DNA of 64,000 bases from the NCBI GenBank assembly GCA_965232015.1, contig OZ246946.1:2356001-2420000 (forward strand), given 5' to 3'. A program made the translations under genes and the position numbers. This stretch comes from JAJEAO01 sp963667635 (lineage in GTDB: Bacteria; Acidobacteriota; Vicinamibacteria; Marinacidobacterales; Marinacidobacteraceae). The first letter of the stretch is position 1. Each line of letters begins with the position of its first letter. A model generated the notes under the pieces. The model was not told the origin of the DNA and made no database searches. It saw only the letters and a program-made list of their open reading frames with translations. This document shows, in pieces, positions 52,403 through 61,814 of this stretch.

Positions 52403-54642
52403 GCGAGCCGCCCCTCGTCGAGGTGGCGGTGGCGCGGCCGGTGCCGCGGACGTTCACCTACCGGACCCCGCCCGCGATGCTGGCGCCCGATGAGGCCGCG
52501 CTGCCCGCCGGGTCAAGGGTCGAGGCGCCCTTCGGCCGGTCGCGACTGCGGGGCGTCGTCCTGGGACCGGGCGCCTTCGACGGCGACTCCGGGGCGCTGA
52601 AGCCGCTCCTCTCGCGGCCGGAGGACCCGGTCCCGGCGCTGCCGGCGGACCTGCTGGCGCTCGGTCGCTGGTTGGCCGCGGAGACGGTCTGCTCGCTGGG
52701 GCTCGCGCTCGACGCGATGGCGCCGCCTCCGGGGTCTTCCTCCGGCCGGAAGCTGCTGAGCGCCCGGATCACCGCCGAGGGCGTCGCCCGTCTCGCCGAG
52801 CCGGAAACCTCGGCGGCCGCGGGGGCGCGGCTGTCGGACGACGACCGGCGAATCCTGACCCTTCTCGCGCTCTCGAACGGCGCGGTGCCGCTCACCCGCA
52901 TCCGCAGCGAGCTGGAGCTCCCCCCCGGGCGCAGCTTCTCCCGGCTGGAGCGGGAGGGGTTGCTCGGGATCCGGCGCCAGGCGACCGGGCTCGCGTCCCC
53001 ACCGGCGCCGGAACAGCGATCGGCGCCGCCGGAGCTGAACCGGGAACAGCGGGCGGCGGCCGATGCTCTCGGCGCCGCTCTGGAAGAGGCTGCGTATGCC
53101 GGGTTCCTGCTGCACGGGGTGACCGGGAGCGGCAAGACCGAGGTCTATCTGAACGCGGCGGCGGCGGCGCTGGAGCAGGGCCGCGGCGCCCTCCTGCTCG
53201 TCCCCGAGATCGCGCTGACGCTCGAGATGGAGCGGCTGGTGCGATCCCGGTTCGGAGCGCGGGTCGCGGTGTTCCACAGCGGTCTCACTCCGAAGCAGCG
53301 GCGGGAGGCGTTCTGGAGGGTCCGGACCGGGCAGGCGCGGGTGGCGCTCGGGGCGCGCTCGGCCGTCTTCGCCCCCGTTCGCAGCCTCGGTCTCGTCGTG
53401 CTGGACGAAGAACACGACGCCGCCTACGGGCAGGACGAGGCGCCCCGCTACCACGCTCGCCGGGTGGCCTGGTTCCGGGCGCGGCAGACCGGAGCCGTCC
53501 TGGTCCTGGGCTCGGCGACTCCATCCCTCGAAGCCGCGCGCGCGGCGCAGACCGGCGCGCTGAAGCGGCTCCGGTTGGCCCGGAGGGTCGGGGGGCGCCA
53601 ACTCGCCGCGGTCGAGGTCGTGGACATGCGGCCCCTCCTGCGGGAGCGGCGGGGGCCGCGGCCGACCGTGCTCTCGCCGCCGCTCGCCGCCGGGCTGCGG
53701 GAGGCGATCGCTCACGGACGCCAGGCGCTCGTCCTGCTGAACCGGCGCGGCTACCGGGCCCGGGTGGTCTGCCTGCGATGCGGCGAGGTGGCCGCCTGCG
53801 AGCGCTGCGCCCTCGCGCTCAGCCTGCACCGGCGCGGGCGCCTCGCGGTGTGCCACGGCTGCGGACGGGGAACGCCGCCCCCCGAGTTCTGTCCCGGGTG
53901 CGGCGGCGACGTGCTCCGGGCCGAGGGCATCGGCACCGAGAGGCTCCACGAAGCGGTGGCGGAGCTGCTGCCGGAGACCGCGGTGGAGCGGTTCGACCGG
54001 GACACCACCCGCGCCGCCGGCGAGCGGGCGCGATTGCTCGGCGCCTTCCGCCGGGGCGAGGTCGCGGTTCTCGTGGGGACGCAGATGATCGCCAAGGGGC
54101 TCGACTTTCCCGGAGTGGCGCTCGTCGGAGTCGTGGCCGCCGACGCCGGACTCGGCTTCCCCGATTTCCGGGCGGCGGAGCGGACGTTCCAGCTCCTCAC
54201 CCAGGTCGCGGGGAGAGCAGGGCGGGGTGACGTCGGCGGGCGGGCGGTGGTGCAGACGCTGAATCCCGAGCACTACGCGGTTCGGGCGGCCGCCGGACAG
54301 GACTACGCGGCCTTCGCCGCCACCGAGATGGAGCTCCGGGAGCGTCTGGGTTATCCACCGTTCGCCCGGCTCTCGTTCGTCACGACCACCGCTCCGACGC
54401 AGCAGGTGGCCGAGCGGGAGGCGCACGAGCTGGCGCAGTTCCTCCTCGATCGCCTCGGGCCCCACGGGGTGGACGTTCTGGGGCCGGCGCCGGCGCCGCC
54501 GGGACCGGGGAAGGCCCTCCACCGTCGGAGGCTCGTGCTCAAGGCGCCGCCCGCGGGTCAGGCCGACGTGCGGCGCTGGCTCCACCGGCTGCTCGCCGAT
54601 CCGGTCCTCGCCCGCCGCACGGCCGTCCACATCGATCCGTGA
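52399..54642 (+). CDS. priA: Primosomal helicase PriA
   Basis: Encodes 747 residues from GTG 52399. The N-terminal DNA-binding domain reads VEVAVARPVPRTFTYR. Walker A is GVTGSGKTEVYL, and Walker B is VVLDEEHDAAY, a DEEH variant of DEAH. GSATPSLEA, two zinc clusters (CLRCGEVAACERC and CHGCGRGTPPPEFCPGC), GTQMIAKGLDFP and a QVAGRAGRG motif VI follow. It restarts stalled forks by loading DnaB. A structured repeat starts one base after its stop. Confidence 0.93.
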   Translation: MSEPPLVEVAVARPVPRTFTYRTPPAMLAPDEAALPAGSRVEAPFGRSRLRGVVLGPGAFDGDSGALKPLLSRPEDPVPALPADLLALGRWLAAETVCSLGLALDAMAPPPGSSSGRKLLSARITAEGVARLAEPETSAAAGARLSDDDRRILTLLALSNGAVPLTRIRSELELPPGRSFSRLEREGLLGIRRQATGLASPPAPEQRSAPPELNREQRAAADALGAALEEAAYAGFLLHGVTGSGKTEVYLNAAAAALEQGRGALLLVPEIALTLEMERLVRSRFGARVAVFHSGLTPKQRREAFWRVRTGQARVALGARSAVFAPVRSLGLVVLDEEHDAAYGQDEAPRYHARRVAWFRARQTGAVLVLGSATPSLEAARAAQTGALKRLRLARRVGGRQLAAVEVVDMRPLLRERRGPRPTVLSPPLAAGLREAIAHGRQALVLLNRRGYRARVVCLRCGEVAACERCALALSLHRRGRLAVCHGCGRGTPPPEFCPGCGGDVLRAEGIGTERLHEAVAELLPETAVERFDRDTTRAAGERARLLGAFRRGEVAVLVGTQMIAKGLDFPGVALVGVVAADAGLGFPDFRAAERTFQLLTQVAGRAGRGDVGGRAVVQTLNPEHYAVRAAAGQDYAAFAATEMELRERLGYPPFARLSFVTTTAPTQQVAEREAHELAQFLLDRLGPHGVDVLGPAPAPPGPGKALHRRRLVLKAPPAGQADVRRWLHRLLADPVLARRTAVHIDP

Positions 54643-54853
54643 GTGTCGGGCGGGCCGGGGAGGGGGCCGAAACCGTGGGAGCAGCGAGAGTGGAAGCCGT
54701 CGGCGCAGCAAAGGTGGCCCCCTCCCCGGCCCGCTCGGCGCTTCGCGCCTCTGATCGCAACCTTCGCTCCGCTCCAGGTTGCGATCGGCGTTACGTTCTC
54801 TCTCGGAGAGGGGAGAGGAATCCCCCCTCTCCGAACCTCTCCCCCCTCGGAGC
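54643..54853 (+). repeat. Structured multi-hairpin repeat, copy B (after priA)
   Basis: The priA stop TGA is followed by G and then TGTCGGGCGGG, the same edge as copy A after gltA. The 19-bp arms are at 54650-54668 and 54716-54734 with a 47-nt loop unlike that of copy A. GGCGC/GCGCC and the 11-bp GATCGCAACCT hairpin (54753-54786) are identical to copy A, and the GGAGAGGGG hairpin follows (54801-54833). It is in sense orientation with respect to priA, as copy A is to gltA. Confidence 0.8.
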
Positions 54854-54891
54854 GCCAGCGCCGGCGGCGCTCCATAGACTCCCGCGCTGCC

Positions 54892-55851
54892 ATGTCTCGC
54901 ACACCACCGGAACCCGCGCCCCCCGGAGGGGAACCCATCGCCGCGCCGGGCTGGGAGGAGGCGCGCGCCGCCGCCGCCCGGCTGCGCGACGTCTTCCCGC
55001 CCAGCCCGCTGGTTCGGGCCGACCCCGCGCTCGGGGCCGACCTGCTGCTGAAGGCCGACAGCCTCCTCCCCACCCGGTCGTTCAAGGTGCGGGGGATCTG
55101 GGATGCCGTCTCCCGACTCGACGACGAGGTGGCGGCGCCCGGCCTCTCCACGGTGAGCGCGGGAAACACGGCGCTCGCGCTCGCGTGGGCGGCGGCGCGG
55201 CGCGGCGTCACCGCGCGCTCGCTCCTCCCCGACACCGCGCCGCCCTCCAAGGTCGAGGGGTTCCGGGAGGCGGGAGGCATCCCGCGCCTCGTACCGGTCC
55301 CGGAGCTGTTCCGCTTCCTCGCCGAACGGGGTTGGGAGCGAGAGCCGTGGGCGTTCGTCCACCCGTGGATCGAAACCGCCGTCCACCGCGGCCACGCCAG
55401 CCTCGCGGTCGAGATCCTCGAAGCCGCTCCCGAAGTGGAGTCGGTTTTCATCCCGGTCGGCGGCGGGGGGCTGCTGACCGGGGTCGCCGGCGCCCTGAAG
55501 GACCGCCGGCCCGACATCCGGGTGTTCGCGGTCGAGCCGAACGGCTGCTGCGCCCTCGCCACCAGCCTCGAGGCCGGATTCGCCGCGAGAGCGCCGTGCT
55601 CCACGGTCTGCGACGGGGTGGCGGTTCCGTGGCTCTCCGCCGAGCTGTATCCGGCGCTCGCCTCGCTGGTGGACGAGACGGTTCTGGCGCCGGACCGGGA
55701 GACGCTTCGGGTCGCCGACCGGCTCGAAGGGCGCCACGGTCTCCGCGTGGAGCCGTCGGGGGCGCTCGCCACCGCCGGCGCCCTGCGGATCCCGGCTCGC
55801 CGCCGCGGCCTCGCCGTCACCCTCCTCACCGGCGACAACGCCCGCGCGTGA
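54892..55851 (+). CDS. Threonine/serine dehydratase-like PLP enzyme
   Basis: Encodes 319 residues from ATG 54892 (CATAGACT upstream could be a -10). The PLP lysine is in R-S-F-K-V-R-G, typical of IlvA/TdcB. STVSAGNTALALAWAAAR is the Asn loop and IPVGGGGLLTGVAGAL the glycine-rich phosphate site. EPSGALATAG follows near the end. There is no regulatory C-terminal domain, so it is of the catabolic type. It would convert threonine or serine to a 2-oxo acid; related enzymes racemise serine or act on 3-hydroxyaspartate. Confidence 0.85.
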   Translation: MSRTPPEPAPPGGEPIAAPGWEEARAAAARLRDVFPPSPLVRADPALGADLLLKADSLLPTRSFKVRGIWDAVSRLDDEVAAPGLSTVSAGNTALALAWAAARRGVTARSLLPDTAPPSKVEGFREAGGIPRLVPVPELFRFLAERGWEREPWAFVHPWIETAVHRGHASLAVEILEAAPEVESVFIPVGGGGLLTGVAGALKDRRPDIRVFAVEPNGCCALATSLEAGFAARAPCSTVCDGVAVPWLSAELYPALASLVDETVLAPDRETLRVADRLEGRHGLRVEPSGALATAGALRIPARRRGLAVTLLTGDNARA

Positions 55852-55924
55852 GGGCCGCGCTCTCCCGCGTATCATCGGTTCGGGGCGCCTGACGAACCTG
55901 GGTCGGCGCCCCCGGGAGGGTTCG

Positions 55925-58900
55925 ATGGGTCGCACTTCGCTCATGGCCGCGGTCGCGGTGCTTTCCGGCGCGGGCCTCGCCGCCGGTCAGGAAGGCGGAC
56001 GCACCGACGATTCCGGCTGGGACACCACCCTCGCCCGGGGCGACGCCTACGACCTCGTGTTCGAGACTTCGGAGGGCACCTGGATGTCCCTCGACGTCTC
56101 CCCGGACGGATCCACCCTGGTCTTCGATCTGCTCGGCCACATCTACCGGCTGCCGGCGGAAGGGGGTCGGGCCGAATCCCTCACCCAGGACAGCGGCGCG
56201 GCGGTGAACTACCACCCGCGCTTCTCGCCCGACGGGGCCTCGATCGCGTTCGTCTCCGACCGCGGCGGGCAGTCGAACCTGTGGCTGATGGACGCCGACG
56301 GGAGCAACCCGCGGCCGGTGCACGAGGATCCGGACTCCCGGGTCAGCTCCCCGGCGTGGATGCCCGATGGGCGCGGGATCGTGGCCCGGCGTTCCACCGT
56401 CGCGCCCGGCGCGCGATCCGCGGGGCTGTTCCTGTTCCACCCCGACGGCGGCAGCGGCGTCGAGCTGGTCGGTTCCGACTTTCCCCGCGCCGACTGGCCG
56501 GCCCCGTCGGACCACGGGACGCTCTACTTCCACTTCGCCCCGTCGTCGGAGCGCGACCTGCTTCGGGGCGCCATGCAGGTCCGGGAACTGGACCTCGCCA
56601 CCGGCGAGGTTCTCGATGTGACCGAGGGGCAGGCCCAGCAGCAGTACCAGGGCTCGAGCGGGAGCGCCATCGCTCCCGAGCCGTCGCCGGACGGTCGCTG
56701 GCTGGCGTTCGCCCGACGGATCCCGGGGGGGACGATGTCGTGGAAGGGGCACCGCTACGGGCCCCGGAACGCCCTGTTCCTGCGGGATCTCGCGACCGGC
56801 GCCGAGCGCCTGCTGGCCGACCCGATCGAGATGGACGCCGCGGAAGGCATGAAAACGGAGCGGTCGCTCCCCGGCTATGCGTGGGCGCCGGACGGCGGCT
56901 CGCTGTTCCTCGCTCGGGGCGGGAAGATCGTCCGGGTGGACGCGGAGACCGGGGACGCGGCGGAGATCCCGTTCACCGCCGAGGTGCGGCGGCGCGTCTC
57001 CGAGCAGGCCCGCGCCGCAGTGGACATCTCCGGCGACACCTTCCGCGCCGGCATGATCCGCTGGCCGACCCTCGCCCCCGATGGCTCGGCGGCCGTCTTC
57101 CACGCCGCCGGCCGGCTCTACCGGATGGAGCTCCCGGGCGGCGCCCCGGAGCGGCTGATCCCGGGAAACGACCCGGCCTACGAGCTGTCCCCGGCGTGGT
57201 CGCCGGACGGCGGGTGGATCGCCTACGCCACCTGGGACGACACGACGGGGCACCTGTGGAAGGTCCCGGCGAACGGAGGCGAGCCGATCCGGCTGACGAC
57301 GACTTTGTCCGAATACATCCATCCGGTGTGGACGCCGGACGGGGCCGCAGTGGTGGCGGCGCGGGGCACCGGAGCGCCGGCGCGGGGCCGGTCGTGGTCG
57401 CAGAACCTGCGCTACGACCTCGTCCGCATCCCCGCGGACGGCGGCGACGCCGAGGTGATCACCCGGACGCTCCGGCCATTCAACGCCGGGCGGCCGCTCA
57501 TGCCGCGCCGACAGATCGTCGCGCCGTCGTTCGGGCCGGACGGACGCCTGTTCTTCCCCGAGCAGACGAGTCGCGAGGTCGGGGGCCGGCGGGAGGACGT
57601 GACGAAGCTGGTCTCGGTGCGGATGGACGGCTCCGACCGGCGGGTCCACCTGACCTTCCCGTGGGCCGATGAGGCGGCGCCGTCACCGGACGGACGCCAT
57701 GTCGCCTTCTCCGAAGGGGACAACGTGTACGTCACCGCGCTGCCGTGGCCCGGGACCGGCGCCGAGCCGCCGCACATCGCCCGCCGCCGGCCGTCGCTCC
57801 CGGTGACGACGGTCACGACGGACGGGGGGATGTTCCCCCGCTGGACTCCGGAGGGCGTGCTCCATCTCGGCAGCGGACCCCGGATCACCACCTGGGATCC
57901 GGCGAGCGGCGACCCGGTCCTTCACGAGGTGCGCCTCGACGTGCCCCGCGACCGCCCGCGAGACGGCGGCGCGGCGGTGCTCGTCGGCGGCCGGATCGTC
58001 ACCCTCGGTCCGGCGGGCACGATCGAGCGAGGGAGCCTGCGGATCGAGAACGGCCGCATCACCTGCGTGGGCGAGTGCCCGACGAATCCGGGAGACCACG
58101 AAGTGGACGTGTCCGGCAAGACGCTGATTCCGGGGCTCATCGACATGCACGCGCACCACCACCGCGACCACACCGGGGTGCTGCCGCGGCGGAACTGGGA
58201 GGCGGCGGTCTATCTCGCCTACGGGATCACGACCACGCTCGACAACTCGCAGTGGTCGCAGAACGTGTTCTCGGCCGCCGAACTCGTCGAGGCGGGCGAG
58301 ATGGTCGGACCGCGCATGTTCAGCACCGGGGATCCGATGTACAACGGGGATGGATCGCGCCAGAACGAGATCACCAGCTTCGAGGACGCCCGGGACAACA
58401 TCGAGCGGCTGACCTCGTGGGGCGCCACCGCGATCAAGTCCTACATGCAGCCGCGGCGCGACCAGCGGCAGTGGATCGCCGACATCGCGCGGGAGCGGAA
58501 GCTGATGCTCACCGGGGAGGGCGGCAGCCTCGTGTACAACGTCGGGCTGATCCTCGATGGCCAGACCGGCTGGGAGCACCCGCTGACCTACGTGCCGCTC
58601 TACGAGGACGCGGCGAAGTTCTTCGGCCGGACGAAGACGGTCTATTCGATCACGTTCGTGGTCGGAGGGCCCTCGGCGTGGAACGAGGAGTACTACTGGC
58701 AGGAGACGGCGAACTGGCGGGATCCGAAGCAGCAGCGCTGGCTGCCGTGGCGGATGCTGGTCCCGCACACCCGGCGACGTCCGCTCCGCGAAGAGACCGA
58801 CTACAGCTTCCCGCTGCTCGCGCAGGGACTCGCGGACATCGTGGCCGAGGGTGGCTCGGGCGCCATCGGCTCGCACGGCCAGCACCACGGGCTGGGGTCG

Positions 58901-59239
58901 CACTGGGAGGTCTGGATGGCGGCTTCGGCCATGAGTCCGGAGGAGGCGCTCGATCTGGCGGCGCGGCAGGGGGCGGCCTTCCTCGGCCTCGAGCACGAGC
59001 TGGGAACGCTCGAAACCGGCAAGCTGGCGGACCTCGTCGTTCTCGACCGGAATCCGCTGGAGGACATCCGCGCGACCACCGCGATCCGCCTGGTGGCCAA
59101 GGACGGCCGGATCTACGACGGGGACACCCTCGACGAGGTCTGGCCGGAGTCGAGGCCCTACGGGGGCTATCCCTGGCTGGACGAGGACATGCTCCGCGAG
59201 GACGTGCGCCCGATCCGGCCCGGGCCCGAGGGTCGGTGA
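55925..59239 (+). CDS. Secreted amidohydrolase fused to TolB-like beta-propeller
   Basis: Encodes 1104 residues. After a signal (AVAVLSGAGLAAGQ) comes a WD40/PD40-type propeller made of SPDG repeats (DVSPDGSTLVFD, RFSPDGASIAFVSD, AWSPDGGWIAYATWDD) to about residue 690. The amidohydrolase domain follows: GLIDMHAHHHRDH with the metal His pair, GSHGQHHG, and LADLVVLDRNPLEDI at the end. The architecture is common in Gemmatimonadota and Acidobacteria-like genomes. Substrate unknown; peptidase or imidase roles are proposed for relatives. A tiny membrane ORF and a symporter follow directly. Confidence 0.9.
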   Translation: MGRTSLMAAVAVLSGAGLAAGQEGGRTDDSGWDTTLARGDAYDLVFETSEGTWMSLDVSPDGSTLVFDLLGHIYRLPAEGGRAESLTQDSGAAVNYHPRFSPDGASIAFVSDRGGQSNLWLMDADGSNPRPVHEDPDSRVSSPAWMPDGRGIVARRSTVAPGARSAGLFLFHPDGGSGVELVGSDFPRADWPAPSDHGTLYFHFAPSSERDLLRGAMQVRELDLATGEVLDVTEGQAQQQYQGSSGSAIAPEPSPDGRWLAFARRIPGGTMSWKGHRYGPRNALFLRDLATGAERLLADPIEMDAAEGMKTERSLPGYAWAPDGGSLFLARGGKIVRVDAETGDAAEIPFTAEVRRRVSEQARAAVDISGDTFRAGMIRWPTLAPDGSAAVFHAAGRLYRMELPGGAPERLIPGNDPAYELSPAWSPDGGWIAYATWDDTTGHLWKVPANGGEPIRLTTTLSEYIHPVWTPDGAAVVAARGTGAPARGRSWSQNLRYDLVRIPADGGDAEVITRTLRPFNAGRPLMPRRQIVAPSFGPDGRLFFPEQTSREVGGRREDVTKLVSVRMDGSDRRVHLTFPWADEAAPSPDGRHVAFSEGDNVYVTALPWPGTGAEPPHIARRRPSLPVTTVTTDGGMFPRWTPEGVLHLGSGPRITTWDPASGDPVLHEVRLDVPRDRPRDGGAAVLVGGRIVTLGPAGTIERGSLRIENGRITCVGECPTNPGDHEVDVSGKTLIPGLIDMHAHHHRDHTGVLPRRNWEAAVYLAYGITTTLDNSQWSQNVFSAAELVEAGEMVGPRMFSTGDPMYNGDGSRQNEITSFEDARDNIERLTSWGATAIKSYMQPRRDQRQWIADIARERKLMLTGEGGSLVYNVGLILDGQTGWEHPLTYVPLYEDAAKFFGRTKTVYSITFVVGGPSAWNEEYYWQETANWRDPKQQRWLPWRMLVPHTRRRPLREETDYSFPLLAQGLADIVAEGGSGAIGSHGQHHGLGSHWEVWMAASAMSPEEALDLAARQGAAFLGLEHELGTLETGKLADLVVLDRNPLEDIRATTAIRLVAKDGRIYDGDTLDEVWPESRPYGGYPWLDEDMLREDVRPIRPGPEGR

Positions 59240-59343
59240 TGGGGTTTCCCGCCTCCGCCTGGGTGCTGCTGATCGTGGCGGTGCTCCCCGGGATGGGGCT
59301 CGCGCTGTGGAACGCCGCCCGCGGCCGCTCCCGGCGCCGGTGA
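59239..59343 (+). CDS. Tiny membrane protein upstream of symporter
   Basis: Encodes 34 residues: one membrane helix (AWVLLIVAVLPGMGLALW) and a basic end (ARGRSRRR). Its ATG overlaps the upstream stop (TGATG), and it ends 12 bp before the GTG start of the symporter. Small accessory proteins of 30-40 residues are known to precede some Na+/solute symporters. It is not proven to be made, but position, single helix and positive-inside tail are what such a subunit needs. Confidence 0.55.
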   Translation: MGFPASAWVLLIVAVLPGMGLALWNAARGRSRRR

Positions 59344-59355
59344 GCGAGGGGCGTC

Positions 59356-60888
59356 GTGGCTGAGAACTGGCCGCTGTGGGCCGTCCTGATCGGCTACCTG
59401 TCGATCCTGTTCGGGCTGGCCATCTGGAGCTCCCGCAGCACCCGCGATCTGGCCGGCTATTACCTCGCCGGGCGCCGCCTCCCGGCGGCGGTCGTCGGGT
59501 TCTCGGCGGCGAGCACCGGCGAGAGCGCGTGGCTCCTGCTCGGGCTCACCGGCATGGGCTACCTGCTCGGAGTGAACGCGCTCTGGATCGTGTTCGGTGA
59601 AGTGCTCGCCACCGCGATCGCGTGGGCGTACATCGGCCCGCGCTTCAAGGCGCTCGCCGACCGCTACCGCGCCATCACGGTCGCGGACTGGCTGGAGGAG
59701 CGGTTCGGCGATCGGCGGCAGATCCTGCGCATCACCGGGTCGGTCGTCATCCTCGTGATGGCGGGCACCTACATGGCGGCCCAGCTCACCGGCTCGGGGA
59801 AGACCTTCGAGTCCTTCCTCGGGGTCCCCTACGAGGCGGGCGTCCTCCTCGGCGCCGTCGTCATCCTGTTCTACACCAGCTTCGGCGGTCTCAAGGCGGT
59901 CGCGTGGAGCGACCTCATCCAGGCGACGCTGATGGCCGCGGCTCTGGTGGCGCTTCCGGTCGTCGCCATCCGCGAGCTGGGAGGCGTATCGGCCCTCGCC
60001 GAGCGCCTCGCCGCCGCCGACCCCGGTCTCCTCCTGCCGCTCGGGAGCTCGGGCGCCAGCGCGAGGGGCTTCGCCGACGTGATCAGCCACCTGGGCATCG
60101 GCCTCGCGTTCCTCGGCGCGCCGCAGCTCCTCGTCCGGTTCATGGCGTCGAAAGACCGGCGGACGCTCTCCGATGGCGGGTTCATGGCCGCCTTCGTGAT
60201 CGTCCTGTTCGACCTCGGCGCGGTGCTGACCGGGATGGCGGGCCGGGTGCTCTACCCGCAGATCGCCGACCCGGAAGGCATCCTGCCGCTCATGGCGTCG
60301 GACCTGATGCCTCCGGTCGTCACCGGCCTGTTCCTGACCGCGGTGCTGGCCGCGATCATGTCCACCGCGGACTCGGTCCTGCTGCTTGCCTCCTCGGCCG
60401 TCGTCCGGGACTTCTTCGCGAAGCTCCTCGGTCCCCGCCACCGGGATCCCGCCGCGCCGGGGTTCTCCGGAGTCGTGGCCCGCCTCACCGGCGACGACGT
60501 CCGGCTGGCCCGCTTCGGCAAGGCGGTCACGCTCGTCCTCGGCGTCATCGGGATCGGCGTGGCCCTTCCCGAGGTCCGAGTCATCTTCTTCTTCGTGCTG
60601 TTCTCGTGGTCCGGCCTCGGATGCGCTTTCGCTCCGGTGGCCATCCTCGGCATCTTCTGGCGGCGCATGACGCTCCCGGGGGCGGTCGCCGGGATGATCA
60701 CCGGGTTCCTCGCCTCGGTCGCGTGGTACCTGTGGGGGAAGCCCGCGTTCTTCGAGCTCTACGAGATGGTCGTCGGGTTCGCCGCCGGGTTCGCGGCGGC
60801 GATCGTGGTGAGCCTCCTGACCCGGCCCGATCCGGAGGGGGCGAAACACGTGGACTACGCGGCGGAGTGGGCCCGTCGCCGGTCGTGA
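59356..60888 (+). CDS. Sodium:solute symporter (PutP-like)
   Basis: Encodes 510 residues from GTG 59356, with about 13 hydrophobic helices. The SSS signature is recognisable (STRDLAGYYLAGRRLP, GFSAASTGESAWLLLG, YRAITVADWLEERFGDRR, FYTSFGGLKAVAWSD, AIMSTADSVLLLASS with the Na2-site Ser/Thr). It should import an amino acid or other organic solute with Na+. It lies downstream of a secreted amidohydrolase and may take up its product, which is inference. Confidence 0.92.
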   Translation: MAENWPLWAVLIGYLSILFGLAIWSSRSTRDLAGYYLAGRRLPAAVVGFSAASTGESAWLLLGLTGMGYLLGVNALWIVFGEVLATAIAWAYIGPRFKALADRYRAITVADWLEERFGDRRQILRITGSVVILVMAGTYMAAQLTGSGKTFESFLGVPYEAGVLLGAVVILFYTSFGGLKAVAWSDLIQATLMAAALVALPVVAIRELGGVSALAERLAAADPGLLLPLGSSGASARGFADVISHLGIGLAFLGAPQLLVRFMASKDRRTLSDGGFMAAFVIVLFDLGAVLTGMAGRVLYPQIADPEGILPLMASDLMPPVVTGLFLTAVLAAIMSTADSVLLLASSAVVRDFFAKLLGPRHRDPAAPGFSGVVARLTGDDVRLARFGKAVTLVLGVIGIGVALPEVRVIFFFVLFSWSGLGCAFAPVAILGIFWRRMTLPGAVAGMITGFLASVAWYLWGKPAFFELYEMVVGFAAGFAAAIVVSLLTRPDPEGAKHVDYAAEWARRRS

Positions 60889-61715
60889 CGCGGAGCGCGC
60901 CGCTCGTCGCCGCGATCGGTCTCGCGGCCTGGGTCCTTTCCGGGTGCGCCGACGACGGCCCCACGAGTCCCGACGACCCGGATCGCGAGGGGGCCGGGAG
61001 GATCGTTCGCCTCGAGGTCCTGTCCGAGCCGGACGCTCACGGAACCTATCTGGTGGGCGAGGAAGTGCGGCTTGGCGCCTGGGTCGGCGGCGCCACGACC
61101 GTGGAAGCAGAGGGCTCGGTGTGGCTCGGGATCGCTCTCGGGCGCGCCCGCCAGCCAGCCGAGCTGGTCGAAACCGGGGACGAGCGGCTGGAGTTCGCCT
61201 ACCGGATACGGCGGGGGGACTACGACGGGGACGGGATCTCGGTGCCGGAAGGGGAGCTGGAGTTCGGTCCGGGAGCGGCGCTGACGGCGGATGGCGCCGC
61301 CGTGGACCCGGCGGTCCTCGCTCTCGAGGCGCAGCCCGACCACCGGGTGTACGGCAAACACGAGGCGGGCGAGACCGTCGCATTCACCGCGGCCACCGAA
61401 CAGCTCCCCGCGCCTTTCGCTTTGGACGAACAGGCGGTGGGGTGCCGGGACCGCGAGGTCCTCGAGGACCTGGTGCGGGCGGTGCTCGGAGGGGACTTCA
61501 TCGCGGCCGCCTCGCGCTATACGTTCGCCGCCGCCGCCGGGGAGTGCGCCGAGCTGGTCGCCGGAGAGCCGGCGATCTTCCTGTCCGCGGCCGTCTTCGA
61601 CGACGGGGGAGACGTCGTGGATCTCGTCCTCGCCTACGGGCCCGCCCGGCTGGCGAACGCGGGCGGCGAGACCGCCAACTGGTGGACGCTCGGCGACTTC
61701 ATCACCGCGCCGTAG
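60885..61715 (+). CDS. Hypothetical lipoprotein
   Basis: Encodes 276 residues from GTG 60885, overlapping the symporter stop. The lipobox is VLSGC (Cys about 20), followed by an Asp-rich linker and a beta-rich region (IVRLEVLSEPD, GTYLVGEEVRLGAWVGG). YRIRRGDYDGDGISVPEGELE is a calcium-loop-like DxDxDG stretch. This resembles Ig-like surface domains. A second helical part follows. Coupling to the symporter suggests joint expression. Function unknown. Confidence 0.7.
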   Translation: MTRSAPLVAAIGLAAWVLSGCADDGPTSPDDPDREGAGRIVRLEVLSEPDAHGTYLVGEEVRLGAWVGGATTVEAEGSVWLGIALGRARQPAELVETGDERLEFAYRIRRGDYDGDGISVPEGELEFGPGAALTADGAAVDPAVLALEAQPDHRVYGKHEAGETVAFTAATEQLPAPFALDEQAVGCRDREVLEDLVRAVLGGDFIAAASRYTFAAAAGECAELVAGEPAIFLSAAVFDDGGDVVDLVLAYGPARLANAGGETANWWTLGDFITAP

Positions 61716-61814
61716 GATGGTCCGGACTCGCAGATCGCGAGAACCCGACGATCGGCCCGAGGCCCGGTGCGTCGGCCCCGCTCACGCCGCCGGCCAGACA
61801 AAGGAGGACCCGTG

